Below are positions 1-13,600 of a stretch of 64,000 bases of DNA, in pieces. The notes beneath the pieces are model-generated. The model was not told the origin of the DNA. It made no database searches and was given only the letters and a program-made list of their open reading frames with translations. The first letter of the stretch is position 1. Every line of letters begins with the position of its first letter. Made by a program: the position numbers and the translations under genes. Location of the stretch: NCBI GenBank assembly GCA_037349105.1, contig JAYJMM010000119.1:3793001-3857000 (forward strand), written 5' to 3'. The stretch comes from Limnomonas spitsbergensis (taxonomy: Eukaryota > Chlorophyta > Chlorophyceae > Chlamydomonadales).

Positions 1-3000
1 TGGTGCTCCCATGCGTCGCAGGTAGTCCAGGAGTTCTAGGGCATGGGCTGTGCTCTTAGGGGCGTCTGCGGGCATGGTCAAGAGGCCATTGGTGGCAATT
101 GCTTCCACGGCCACCCGCCAATGATGGATTTGCTGGGGCACCTCTCCGTTCCGTGCCTCCGTGGCCATCCCCTCTGGGTCCAACCCTGGCTCAGGCTCAC
201 GTCCTTCATGAAGGCCCAATGGTTGCCTTGCCTGCTCTTCCTGCCCTTCTAGGTATGCGTCATCCCACTCCTGTTCAAACCAGGTGTCTGGTTCGTTGAA
301 CCCTGGGTCGTGCCCCCTGGGGATGGTGGCGAAGCACCCATGGGCCCCTTTGCCCGCCCACCTGGGTCCCTCCGGTGGTCCTGGCAGGAAGTTGGCGGGC
401 GGGGCGCCTGCCTGCCTGGCTGCCCATACCTCGAATGGCTCGTCCTTGGCTGCCTCGAACAGGTCGCGGAGGCGTTCGCGCTGCTGGCTGCCGCTGGGGG
501 GTTCCTCCTGCCTGAAGCGACTGTGTCCCGGGTTGTCCTTGGCTGGTGCTCGGCCCTCGCCCCCGCCGCTGGGCCTCCAAGGCTGGGCCTGCGTCTGGTT
601 GCATTCGAAGGCGAAGTGGCCGCTACCTCCGCACTTGTAACATGCTTCCTTCTGGGTAGGGGGTGCTCTGCCGGTCCTGCCCCGGGCAGAGTCCTCCAGC
701 GGCGCCCACCTGACCATCCTGTTCTCCCCTGGCTCCTCGGCTGTCGGACGCCTTCCGGGGCTGTGGGCCTGGCTTTGCCGAATGGGGCTTCTGGCTCTGC
801 CCTGCGGCCAACGCTCGCCGCGGGGGCTGCGTGGCGCCTCCCCTTCCCAGCGCCTGCCGCTCCCGCCCTCGGGTTCTCTGCTGCCGTGGTTGGGTGGGTT
901 CCCTGGGGTAACGGGACTGCGGCTGCGGGTTCTTCTGTTCCTGCCCCCGCCGTCTGGGCTGAGGGCCTCCCTGCCCCTGGGCCGCTGGTTGCCACCGCTG
1001 GTGCCCTGCGGGGGTGGAGGTGGCCTTCTGTTTGGTGACCTCGCCCGAGGCTGCTGTGCGCCGTTCCTTCTCTCTGTCAGTTCCCCCGGCCAGCGCCCGT
1101 CCTGGTGCTGCTCGGTGCTTGGAGCCCGCCGCTCCCTGCTGTGGCTACTGCGCCGTGGGCTCCTTTCCCTTGGCTGACGCTCTGCGGCGCTGGCGCTCCT
1201 GGGCGCCCTGCCGCTGTCGGGGTTGCGGCTAGGGCCGCTGCCTGACTCCCTTGCCCGTGGAGAGGGGGTGCGGCTGGCCCTTGCCTTGGGCTGATTGCCC
1301 TGCTTGGGCTGGGCTCTGTTGTCCCGTAGAGACTGCAACAGGTCCTCCGGGTAGTCCCCTAGGCCAGGGTCGTCGAGCTCACTCAGGACCTCCTGCACCT
1401 CAGTGGGCTTACCCCTGGGCGTTCCTTCTTGGCCGCCCTGTCCTCCTCCCCTGGCTTCCTTGCTTGGTGCCGCGTCCTGCTGCTGGGGCTCGACAGTTGT
1501 GTCTGCCGCAGGCTGCTGCTGCCTGGCCTCCCTGGCCCCGTTGCAGGCCTCCTGCTGGGCTCCACAGGGGCGCTGGGGGCCCGGCTCAGGGGCTGCCTCT
1601 GTGCCCTTGTACTCCTCCTTGTACCTCCTTTTGAGCTCATTCACCTCTATGATCCACTTGGCGCATTTGCCCTTCCACCGGGCCATCTCCCTGTCTGAAG
1701 CGCCGTCTGCCATTGCCCGGGCCTGCTCCATCTTGAAGGAATAGATGTCTGCCTCTCTGCTGGCGATTCTCTGCCTGGCTGCTGTCCTGATGGCCCTGTT
1801 CAGGACCTGGACCTGGGCCTCCAGGCTGCTGACGACGGCTGCCCTGGGAGCGTCCCTGTCTGCCTGCAGCTCAGACTCTGATTCAGTGGTTCCCTCATCG
1901 CTGGGGCTGGTGTCCTGAGTGTGCGCAGCCGGAGAGCCTGGCTGGCAGCTGCCTCTGCTGTACGTGTGTACTCCCCGGCCCGGCTCGTTCTCCAGGAGCT
2001 CCCCTAGCCGCTGCTCGCATTCCTGGTCCGTATGCGATCTGCGCATGTCGCAATACGCGCAGGGGCCGTCCCTGTTGCGCAGGGCATTCCTGACCTCCTG
2101 TCGGACGGTGTGCTCCTGCTCCATGGCTAGCCTCGCTTTGTCCCGCGCTGCTACGGGAGGGTCCACGGCTTTGCCGTCCTTGTCCCGCGCTGCTACTGAG
2201 GGGCCCACGGCTTCGCCGCCCTTGTCTCCGCTGATGGGCCGGCTCCCGGTACCCTTGGTACCGTCCGGGTCCGCCGGCGCTGCGTGAGCCTGGGTACGGG
2301 CTACTGGGTCTGCCTCTGGCGCTGCAGCAGGGTTGGTTCCCTTTTGCCCTGCTTGCTGGCGCGCTGCCTCAGTACCTGCGCCACGGGCCCCTTTGGCCTT
2401 GGCCGGCTTGGCTCCTTCTGGTGCTGCCGCAGGTGCCTCTGCCGCGGGCAGACGGGTGACGCGGTTTGCGGCGACTGTAGTATGCGTCGCAGGGCCGCCT
2501 CCTGTACCTGTCACCATGGCACATTGTGGGGTTAAGTCTGGGTTCATCTCGCCCCAGTCTGCCGGCCACTCCTCAGGCACCCAGGCGGGGTCGTCCAAGC
2601 CTGCCCAGGTTGCAGCGGCCGCCTGGTGGGATCCTGCTGGTGATATCAGTTCTAGCGGCAGGGTGAGCCCGTCGGCTCCCCCTTGAGGGAACAGGGTGAG
2701 GCGCCCTGCGGCTTCTAGGACTCCCCCATACTTGAGGAATTCGGGGTTCCCTACCAGGTGCTCATACGCGTCAGGAGGCGTCTTGACCACCCTGACCGCT
2801 GCTTTCTCCACGATCGCATTCGGGCTTCCATACCCGTACACGACGTAGATGAACAGAATCCCGTATAGGTCTGCTCCCGCATTATCGGTTGTCCTGATCT
2901 TTTCATCCGTCCTCACCAGCTTGGCCCCCATGGCTACCAGCTGTTCTGCTATGTTGACGGTGATGACGTGGCATGAACATGCCGTGTCCATTAGTGCCTT

Positions 3001-4607
3001 CTGGGCCACCAGCACTTTTCCTTTCACCATGAGGCCTACGCACTGGCTGTAATCTCGCCTGTCGTTTGTGAAGTATTGCAGCCTCGGGCTGATGGTGATC
3101 TTACGACCCTGACCTATCCAGCCCGGCTCACCACGGACCGGCGTGACTCCCATGGGCATGGTGGTGTGCGCCAGCGCTGTAAGGCGTTCGTTGATGTAGC
3201 CCACCTGCGCACGGACATCGCACAGGCCGTCAGCTAGTCGCCTAAGAGCAAGCCTTTTCTCTCCCTTCCTGGAAGGGTGTTCAACAGCCAGTGGTTCCTC
3301 CTCCTCCTCACTGCTAGAGGAGGGTCTAAAGGACCGTGGCCTGGCGTTGTGGGCTGCCTGCTTGTACTCTCCAGGCTTGGGTGCCAGCCCAACCTGCGTC
3401 AGGAGGGCCACGGACTCGCTGAGCATTTCGGCCACCGTTTGGTGCCACCCATCCGGCTCAGCGAGCTCGGAGGGGCCAGAAAGGTGAGACAGATGAGCGG
3501 ACTGCTGGCCATGCCCCGCCTGCCCCTGCGGCTGCCTCTGGGCCGGCCTACCTCCTTGGTTCCTGTCGTAGGTCCTGTTCACGGGTGGCCCCTGCGGTCT
3601 TGGAGGCGGTGGGTACTGCTGTTGAGGCGGCCGTGCCTGCCCCGTGGTGATGTCAGTGGCCAGGGGAGCAGGGCGGCGTTCGTCTCTAGCCCTGGGAGTC
3701 CTGCAGTCCCTTGCCAGGTGGTCCAGGCTGCCGCATTGGAAGCAGGCTTTGGGGGCGCCCCCAGCGCTGTGGGTGCTGGTTGTCAAGGCTGTGGCTTGGT
3801 CGGCCCACGTGACGCCCTTGGCTCTGCTTTCCTGCCTGGCAGGCTGGCTGCTGTTCTGGTATGGCGCAACTCCTGGTCCATCCCCTCTGGGCCTGGCTTC
3901 CCACTGGCTGGGCCGATCTCGCCTGCCGCGCCCCGCCTGTTGCTCCCCCTGGCTCCTCTGCTGATGGTCTCCTGGTCCTTGCCTGGAGTCCATGGCAGCC
4001 AGGTCCCCCAATTCCAGGGCGAACCTCTCCCACAGCAGTACCTGCTGCGTCAGGACCTCTACCTGGGCCTCGTCTGTCATGTGCAGGTATCCTGGCACGG
4101 TCATGATGAACGCTGTCAGCTTCACTCTGACTGCCCCTGGCAGCCCTTCGTAGAACATGTGGGCTACCGAATGCCTCCTGCCGAAGTGGTCCACTGCGTC
4201 TCTGGAGATTTGCAACAGCTCTGCTGTAGACATGACTCGGAAGGCGAATGCCTCCACTGTCTCCTCTGGCTTGACGCCTGGGTCCAAGGTGGTCTTGACC
4301 CCGAGTTTCAGGCCGGTGATTGCTGCCCTCTCATCTGAAGTCGGCTTGCCCACCTCCCTTTGGACCACCCTGATCCACAGGGTTAGCAAGGATACCTCAC
4401 AGGTCGGCTCCTCCACTGGGGTTCTCCATGCTTCCCGGATCCGCTCGACCTCCCTGGAAGCTTTGTCTCCTTGGGGTGCTGATCGTATGGCGACCACCAG
4501 TGGGCCCACGCAGGCCGGCTTGGCTGTCCACATGCCCACCAAGGAGCGGACCAACAGGGCCATGGCTGAAGGAGACTGGCAAGACCCTGCAATCTCACCA
4601 GCCACCA
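1..4607 (-). CDS. Retrotransposon Gag-protease polyprotein, distal half (runs off left edge)
   Basis: The minus-strand frame whose codons start at plus positions 1, 4, 7 and so on is open from about 4,607 to the window edge in every stretch I sampled. In translation order it holds a retrotransposon Gag-like helical region (about 4,560-4,050, with a 'FYEGLPGAVR' segment typical of capsid C-halves), a Pro/Gln/Arg-rich linker, and a CCHC zinc knuckle (CX2CX4HX4C, 'CFQCGSLDHLARDC', about 3,708-3,750). A retropepsin-like domain follows with the motif 'ALMDTACSC' (about 2,965-3,000). Then comes a long low-complexity stretch and a second CCHC knuckle ('CYKCGGSGHFAFEC', about 601-642). The protease motif is DTA rather than DTG or DSG. 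Reverse transcriptase and integrase, if present, would lie left of the window. It joins in frame with the 18,619-21,018 reading frame once the intervening insertion is removed. The Gag-Pro call is good; the element family (Ty3- or Ty1-like) is not determined. Confidence 0.72.
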
Positions 4608-4629
4608 CGTCGGGGAAACTGTGCGTGGG
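4608..4629 (+). repeat. Left terminal inverted repeat of the 14-kb element
   Basis: These 22 bp read inward and are the exact reverse complement of 18,597-18,618. They abut the Gag codons on the left and the GTGGG array on the right. Confidence 0.7.
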
Positions 4630-5370
4630 TATACCCACGGCCACCCAGTGGGGATGCCACCCGACAACTGTGGGTTCCCCCACGTGGGTCCACCCCCCTC
4701 CCGCGTGGGTGTACGCGTGGGGTACACCATTGGGTGAACACGCGTGGGTGTCGCCACGGTGGGCGGACCCGCATGGTGTAACCCAGATGTGTGACCCCGC
4801 ATGGGTGACCGCGACGATGGAACCCCGCGTGGGTAGACCCACGCGCAACCCCGCGTGGGTATACCCAAGGGGTACACCATTGGGAGAACACGCGTGGGTG
4901 TCGCCACGGTGGGCGGACCCGCGTGGTGTAACCCAGATGTGTGACCCCGCATGGGTGACCGCGACGATGAAACCCCGCGTGGGCATACCCACGCGCACCC
5001 CCGCGTGGGTATACCCATGGGGTACACCATTGGGTGAACATGCGTGGGTGTCGCCACGGTGGGCGGACCCGCATGGTGTAACCCAGATGTGTGACCGCGA
5101 CGATGAAACCCCGCATGGGTAGACCCACGCGCACCCCCGCGTGGGCATACCCATGGGGTACACCATTGGGTGACCACGCGTGGGTGTCGCCACGGTGGGC
5201 GGACCCGCGTGGTTTGACCTGGAGGTGTGACCCCATGTGGGTAACCACGGTAATGCAGACCCGCGTGGGACGGCCCACCCAGTCCCCCACGTGGGTCTAC
5301 CCGTGGGGTACACCATCGGGTGCACACGCGTGGGCAGCCCCGCGTGGTGTGAACTCGTGTGGGTGATCAT
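4630..5370. repeat. ~150-bp GTGGG-rich subterminal tandem array (left)
   Basis: Landmark 'GGGGTACACCATTGGG' recurs near 4,719, 4,869, 5,019, 5,155 and (one mismatch) 5,305, giving periods of 150, 150, 136 and 150 bp. Each unit is packed with CGCGTGGG / CCCACGCG words in both orientations, so short hairpins are frequent. Reading frames stay open through it on both strands only because the repeat lacks stop codons. I do not treat them as genes. Confidence 0.85.
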
Positions 5371-5399
5371 TGCGATGCGACACCGTGTGGGACGACCCA

Positions 5400-5662
5400 C
5401 TCGGGACTACATTGATTTGTTTCCATATCGAGGATTTCCGACTGTGTGTCCACCCATTCGGGGCTACATTGATTTGTTTCCATACCAATGATTTCCTACT
5501 GTGTGTCCACCCATTTGGGGCTACATTGTTTTGTTTCCATTCCAAGGATTTCCTAATGTGTGTTCACCCATTCGGGGCTACATTGATTTGTTTCCATACC
5601 AAGGATTTCCTTTTGTGTGTCCACCCATTCATGGCTGCCTCGATTTGTTTCTATACTATTGT
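5400..5662. repeat. 57-bp tandem repeat, ~4.5 copies
   Basis: The unit contains 'TTGATTTGTTTCCATA' and a 'TGTGTCCACCCATTCGGGG'-like tail. It recurs at about 5,410, 5,467, 5,526, 5,582 and 5,639. The period is a multiple of three, so a plus-strand frame reads a 19-residue peptide repeat through it, but nothing around it suggests a gene. Confidence 0.8.
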
Positions 5663-7669
5663 TCCATAATTAAATTATTGTAGAAATGCTTTCCTCTTTT
5701 CAAGCTGCATAACAAGCAGCGACAGAAAACAGCAAAAAGGAGCAGCAAATGGAAAGTTGTTGTAGCCATTGTGCTGCCAAAATAGTGATTCCAAGGTGTC
5801 CTCAAGTTATGCAATCGTAGAGATACGCACACTACTCAATCAGAAATCACAGCACTACTTAATCAGAAAGCTCAGCATTGCTCAGAGGCTGCTAGAAGAA
5901 CTGATCAACCCGCTCGGGATCCGACGAGTAGCTGAGTGCCCCAGTGTGTTAGACTCTTGGCTGAGACTTGCTGCCATGATGTTAATGTAAAGTGTCCTGA
6001 CGGGTGTGTTTATCTTCTGTGGTGACAAGGAAGAGGTAGGATAAAAAGTTAAGGTAAGTGCAGCCGGTATTACGGTATGCACAAAATAGTACACATGTCA
6101 ATAACTTATCATGCACAAGTAAGTGCTTACAATTGCTGATGAAACAAATATTGGAAGCATATATAGCAGTGGAGCATGAGTGACAGTCAGGAGGCATAAG
6201 CATACGAGAATTGTACCTCGCGAGTCTCAGAGACCTTTAAGGCGCTCTGATGTAATCCGCAAAAAGCGTCGTGCCTTCCTTTGCCACTGGCAGTCCCAAC
6301 GGTCTAGTAGTCAAACCACTGTAGAAGCCACAAACAAAGATTGTATTCATTCAACATTTAAGTATCAAGGGCATATTCTTTCACAATCATGTGGAGCAAT
6401 TATGTTGACATGGACACCCGAGGGAACAGATAGAAGGAGAAAGGCAGAGGAAGGCAAGGCAGGCGGGAGTCGCGGGAGGAAACCTTTATTACCTTTATGT
6501 GGAGAACATGGCCATCTGGGCATCGTGTTGCTTCACGGAGCGAGGGAGAAGCCAGGCTCGCATGCGCATGAGCCATGCTCATGGGCCAGCAAACTCCGGC
6601 CACCATCTGTTGGTCGAAAGAAGGTCTTGTAGAGCCACTCCTTGATGAGCGGCATCATGCATGCGTGCAAAAAGGGGCCACAGGGGAAATTTGAGAGTCA
6701 GAGCCTAGGACTAGTAGCAAGTTGTGTTGTCCTGGCTCCTAACAAAGACATGATACAAAAGTAGTCAAACGAGATGGAGTGGATTGATTGAGACTGAGGG
6801 GGGCAAGCGAGACAGAATATTCATTCGTATGTACTCATGCGGACATCTCCATAGCAGTATGCTGTGAGCATATGGTTGCCATTTGTATGGCGGTGTGCAA
6901 AGAACGAAGTTCGTAAACGTTTCCTTATGTTGACCTGTCTGCTTTACCTTGACGCACGATCTCGAGAAGACCTAGGGCGAACAGAAAACAAGCTGGTTCG
7001 TAATTCATAACCAATGAAGCAAATGACCGAATAATTATGGAGAGCTGACTTCAATCATTGACTACTTCGGAATACTACCAGGCAGGTCAAACTCCATTAA
7101 CTCCATGCACAATTCGTATCCACGGTCAGTCGATCAGTCAGTCCTTTGTCGATACATGACAACTTACCTGCGTATGGCTGTCTCCGCCTCTGGTCTTGGC
7201 GCGTTGTAGGCGTGGGCGTCAGTCACGCGCAAGAAATCACATTTTGACCCAGGTGAGTGACAACGCGATCATCCCCAACCAAGCCAGGTGTGCCGTCAGT
7301 GGTCAGTTGATATGGAGAAAGCGCAGTGCCCCCCACATGAGCTTCCATTTAAATGTGAGATTTGCGAAGTTTACAAAGTTTAGGTGATATGGCTATTTCA
7401 CCTTCATTATACGTTATTTGTGTGAAACAATGTGGATGAAACCTGGTCGGGGTTTGTGCCGCGCGGCACAAATGGCCACAAACAGTCCTCTCCCGAATGA
7501 GGATATATCTTAATGTGATGGTTGCAAACATGTGGATCATGTATTTACTTTCGTTTCGGATGCTTTCTGTCGCCAGCGCTTTGGGGGCCACCTGAAATAA
7601 ATGAGGGGCACCTGAATAAGGGGCCACATGGAATGAATGAGCGCAATAACGAAGACAACCACTTATCAT
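5663..7669. other. Unique sequence inside the 14-kb element, no gene supported
   Basis: This is mixed-composition DNA between the 57-bp array and the satellite block. The longest open stretch (about 6,180-6,632, plus) has a basic, low-information translation with no domain I recognise and no convincing splice partners. No RNA gene was seen. Confidence 0.5.
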
Positions 7670-10600
7670 ACCATGCAAGCGTACAGATGGTATACGCTTT
7701 ACATCAGCCTCGATAATTGCCTAGTCATGCAATGGTGTAATTGCATGAGACAGCTGCGGGTCATAGACATGATGGGTGGTTCACCCCTTCGTTCCGTCGC
7801 TTTTCCGTCCAGTTGGCCATGCGATAAGCATTGTGCACCATTCACTGAGATAACATTGGCTAGCCATTCAATGTGCTCTGACAGTGATAATATAAGCTTA
7901 ACATCAGCCTCGATAATTGCATGGTCGTGCAATGGTGTGATTGCATGACATGGTTTCGGGAGATAGACCGGCATCCCGGGTGGTTCATCCCTTCACTATA
8001 GGTATGGCCATGCGATAAGCATTACACGCCATTCACTGAGATAACATAGGCCGGCTTTTGAAAGCGCGCAATGGTGATATGTGATTGGTACATGCTTCAG
8101 TAAGTAAATGTCTGTTTTGAAAGCACGCCATGGTGACATATGCTTGGTATCTGCCTCGATAAATGTCTGTTCATGCAATGGTGTGATGGCATGCTAAGGA
8201 TTGCGGAGACTGAGGCATCCCGGTTGGTTCCCTCAACCGCTCTAGGCATGGCCACGCGACAAGCATTATACACCATTCACTGAGACAACTTAGGCCGGCT
8301 TTTGAAAGCGCGCAATGGTGATATGTGATTGGTACATGCTTCGGTAAATGTCTGTTCATGCAATGGTGTGATTGCATGCGAAGAATTGCGGAGACTGAGG
8401 CATCCCGGTTGGTTCCCTCAAGCACTCTAGGCATGGCCACGCATTAAGCATTCTACATCATTCACTGAGATAGATAACATAGGCCGGCTTTTGAAAGCGC
8501 GAAATGGTGATATGTGATTGGTACCTGTTTCAGTAAATCTCTGTCCATGCAATGGTGTGATTGCATGCGAAGGATTGCGGGAGACTGAGGCATCCCGGTT
8601 GGTTCCCTCAACCGCTCTAGGCAAAGCCATGCGATAAGCATTCTACACCATTCACTGAAATAACATTCATAGGCTGGCTTTTAGAAGCGCGCCATGGTGA
8701 CATATGCTTGGTATCTGCCTCGATAAATGTCTGTTCATGCAATGGTGTGATTGCATGCGAAGGATTGCGGAGACTGAGGCATCCCGGTTGGTTCCCTCAA
8801 CCGCTCTAGGCATGGCCACGCGATAAGCATTATACACCATTCACTGAGACAACTTAGGCCGGCTTTTGAAAGCGCGCAATGGTGATATGTGATTGGTACC
8901 TGCTTCGGTAAATGTCTGTTCATGCAATGGTGTGATTGCATGCGAAGGATTGCGGAGACTGAGGCATCCCGGTTGGTTCCCTCAAGCGCTCTAGGCATGG
9001 CCACGCGTTAAGCATTCTACATCATTCACTGAGATAGATAACATAGGCCGGCTTTTGAAAGCGCGAAATGGTGATATGTGATTGGTACCTGTTTCAGTAA
9101 ATCTCTGTCCATGCAAAGGTGTGATTGCATGCGAAGGATTGCGGAGACTGAGGCATCCCGGTAGGTTCCCTCAACCGCTCTAGGCAAGGCCATGCGATAA
9201 GCATTCTACACCATTCACTGAAATAACATTCATAGGCCGGCTTTTAGAAGCGCGCTATGGTGACATATGATTGGTACCTGCTTCAGTAAATGTCTGTTCA
9301 TGCAATGGTGTGATTGCATGTGAAGGATTACGGGAGACTGAGGCATCCCGGTTGGTTCCTTCAACCGCTCTAGGCATGGCCACTCGATACGCATTGTACA
9401 CCATTCACTGACATAAGATAGACCGGCTTTGAATGCACACCATGGTGACATATGCTTGGTATCTGCCTCGATAAATGTCTGTTCATGCAATGGTGTGATT
9501 GCATGCGAAGGATTGCAGGAGACTGAGGCATCCCGGTTAGTTCCCTCAACCGCTCTAGGCATGGCCACGCGTTAAGCATTCTACACCATTCACTGAGATA
9601 ACATTCATAGGCCGGCTTTTAGAAGCGCGCTATGGTGACATATGATTCGTACCTGCTTCAGTAAATGTATGTTCATGCAATGGTGTGATTGCATGTGAAG
9701 GATTGCGGAAGACTGAGGCATCCCGGTTGGTTCATTCCCTCAACCGCTCTAGGCATGGCCACTCGGTACGCATTGTACACCATTCACTGACATGAGATAT
9801 ACCGGCTTTGAATGCACACCATGGTGACATATGCTTGGTATCTGCCTCGATAAATGTCTGTTCATGCAATGGTGTGATTGCATGTGAAGGATTACGGGAG
9901 ACTGAGGCATCCCGGTTGGTTCCCTCAACCGCTCTAGGCATGGCCACTCGATACGCATTGTACACCATTCACTGACATAAGATAGACCGGCTTTGAATGC
10001 ACACCATGGTGACATATGATTGGTATCTGCCTCGATAAATGTCTGTTCATGCAATGGTGTGATTGCATGCGAAGGATTGCAGGAGACTGAGGCATCCCGG
10101 TTAGTTCCCTCAACCGCTCTAGGCAAGGCCACGCGATAAGCATTCTACACCATTCACTGAAATAACATTCATACGCCAGCTTTTAGAAGCGCGCTATGGT
10201 GACATATGATTGGTACCTGCTTCAGTAAATGTATGTTCATGCAATGGTGTGATTGCATGTGAAGGATTGCGGGATACTGAGGCATCCCGGTTGGTTCCCT
10301 CAAACGCTCTAGGCATGGCCACGCAATACGCATTCTACACCATTCACTGACATAACATAGGCCGGCTTTGAATGCACACCATGGTGACATATGCTTGGTA
10401 TCTGCCTCGATAAATGTCTGTTCATGCAATGGTGTGATTGCATGCGAAAAATTGTAGGAGACTGAGGCATCCCGGTTGGTTTACTCAACCGCTCTAGGCA
10501 TGGCCACGCGATAAGCATTATACACCATTCACTGAGACAACTTAGGCCGGCTTTTGAAAGCGCGCAATGGTGATATGTGATTGGTACCTGCTTCGGTAAA

Positions 10601-13600
10601 TGTCTGTTCATGCAATGGTGTGATTGCATGCGAAGGATTGCGGAGACTGAGGCATCCCGGTTGGTTCCCTCAACCGCTCTAGGCAAGGCCACGCGATAAG
10701 CATTCTACACCATTCACTGAAATAACATTCATACGCCGGCTTTTAGAAGCGCGCTATGGTGACATATGATTGGTACCTGCTTCAGTAAATGTATGTTCAT
10801 GCAATGGTGTGATTGCATGTGAAGGATTGCGGGATACTGAGGCATCCCGGTTGGTTCCCTCAAACGCTCTAGGCATGGCCACGCGATACGCATTCTACAC
10901 CATTCACTGACATAACATAGGCCGGCTTTGAATGCACACCATGGTGACATATGCTTGGTATCTGCCTCGATAAATGTCTGTTCATGCAATGGTGTGATTG
11001 CATGCGAAGGATTGCGGAGACTGAGGCATCCCGGTTGGTTCCCTCAACCGCTCTAGGCATGGCCACGCGATAAGCATTATACACCATTCACTGAGACAAC
11101 TTAGGCCGGCTTTTGAAAGCGCGCAATGGTGATATGTGATTGGTACCTGCTTCGGTAAATGTCTGTTCATGCAATGGTGTGATTGCATGCGAAGGATTGC
11201 GGAGACTGAGGCATCCCGGTTGGTTCCCTCAACCGCTCTAGGCAAGGCCATGCGATAAGCATTCTACACCATTCACTGAAATAACATTGATAGGCCGGCT
11301 TTTAGAAGCGCGCTATGGTGACATATGATTGGTACCTGCTTCAGTAAATGTATGTTCATGCAATGGTGTGATTGCATGTGAAGGATTGCGGGATACTGAG
11401 GCATCCCGGTTGGTTCCCTCAAACGCTCTAGGCATGGCCACGCAATACGCATTCTACACCATTCATTGACATAACATAGGCCGGCTTTGAATGCACACCA
11501 TGGTGACATATGCTTGGTATCTGCCTCGATAAATGTCTGTTCATGCAATGGTGTGATTGCATGCGAAAAATTGTAGGAGACTGAGGCATCCCGGTTGGTT
11601 TACTCAACCGCTCTAGGCATGGCCACGCGATAAGCATTATACACCATTCACTGAGACAACTTAGGCCGGCTTTTGAAAGCGCGCAATGGTGATATGTGAT
11701 TGGTACCTGCTTCGGTAAATGTCTGTTCATGCAATGGTGTGATTGCATGCGAAGGATTGCAGAGACTGAGGCATCCCGGTTGGTTCCCTCAACCGCTCTA
11801 GGCAAGGCCACGCGATAAGCATTCTACACCATTCACTGAAATAACATTCATACGCCGGCTTTTAGAAGCGCGCTATGGTGACATATGATTGGTACCTGCT
11901 TCAGTAAATGTATGTTCATGCAATGGTGTGATTGCATGTGAAGGATTGCGGGATACTGAGGCATCCCGGTTGGTTCCCTCAAACGCTCTAGGCATGGCCA
12001 CGCGATACGCATTCTACACCATTCACTGACATAACATAGGCCGGCTTTGAATGCACACCATGGTGACATATGCTTGGTATCTGCCTCGATAAATGTCTGT
12101 TCATGCAATGGTGTGATTGCATGCGAAGGATTGCGGAGACTGAGGCATCCCGGTTGGTTCCCTCAACCGCTCTAGGCATGGCCACGCGATAAGCATTATA
12201 CACCATTCACTGAGACAACTTAGGCCGGCTTTTGAAAGCGCGCAATGGTGATATGTGATTGGTACCTGCTTCGGTAAATGTCTGTTCATGCAATGGTGTG
12301 ATTGCATGCGAAGGATTGCGGAGACTGAGGCATCCCGGTTGGTTCCCTCAACCGCTCTAGGCAAGGCCATGCGATAAGCATTCTACACCATTCACTGAAA
12401 TAACATTGATAGGCCGGCTTTTAGAAGCGCGCTATGGTGACATATGATTGGTACCTGCTTCAGTAAATGTATGTTCATGCAATGGTGTGATTGCATGTGA
12501 AGGATTGCGGGATACTGAGGCATCCCGGTTGGTTCCCTCAAACGCTCTAGGCATGGCCACGCAATACGCATTCTACACCATTCATTGACATAACATAGGC
12601 CGGCTTTGAATGCACACCATGGTGACATATGCTTGGTATCTGCCTCGATAAATGTCTGTTCATGCAATGGTGTGATTGCATGCGAAAAATTGTAGGAGAC
12701 TGAGGCATCCCGGTTAGTTCCCTCAACCGCTCTAGGCATGGCCACGCGTTAAGCATTGTACACCATTCACTAAGATAACTTATGCCGGCTTTTGAAAGCG
12801 CGCAATGGTGATATGTAATTGGTACCTGTTTCAGTAAATCTCTGTCCATGGAATGGTGTGATTGCATGCGAAGGATTGTGGAGACTGAGGCATCCCGGTT
12901 GGTTCCCTCAACCGCTCTAGGCATGGCCACGCGATAAGCATTCTACACCATTCAATGAGATAACATATGCTGCATAGGCCGGCTTTTAAAAGCAAGCCAT
13001 GGTGACATATGCATGGTATATGTCTCGATAAATGTATGTTCATGCAATGGTGTGATTGCATGCTAAGGATTGCGGGAGACTGAGGCATCCCGGTTGGTTC
13101 CCTCAACCGCTCTAGGCATGGCCACGCGATAAGCATTATACACCATTCACTGAGTTAACTTCGGCCGGCTTTTGAAAGCGCGCAATGGTGATATGTGATT
13201 GGTGCTTGCTTCGGTAAATGTCTGTTCATGCAATGGTGTGATTGTATCCGAAGGATTGCGGGAGACTGAGGCATCCCGGTTGGTTCCCTCAACCGCTCTA
13301 GGCATTGCCACTCGATACGCATTGTATACCATTCACTGACATAAGATAGACCGGCTTTTGAAAGCGCGCAATGGTGATATGTGATTGGTACCTGCTTCGG
13401 TAAATGTCTGTTCATGCAATGGTGTGATTGCATGCGAAGGATTGCGGAGACTGAGGCATCCCGGTTGGTTCCCTCAACCGCTCTAGGCATGGCCACTCGA
13501 TACGCATTGTACACCATTCACTGGTGCATCCCGGTTGGTTCCCTCAACCGCTCTAGGCATGGCCACTCGATACGCATTGTACACCATTCACTGACATAAC

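Noticed and set aside
310..4338. Long plus-strand open frames (for example 310-1,038 and 3,277-4,338)
   Set aside because: They lie opposite the Gag-Pro frame. Their translations are Pro/Gly/Leu-rich without domains, as expected for the complement of GC-rich coding DNA, and the knuckle and protease motifs are on the minus strand.
4157..5327. Open frames of 230-320 codons on both strands through the GTGGG array
   Set aside because: They exist because the repeat unit lacks stops; the peptides are simple repeats shared by both strands.
5400..5662. CRISPR-like array
   Set aside because: There are no unique spacers; the whole 57-bp unit repeats, and the DNA is eukaryotic nuclear.
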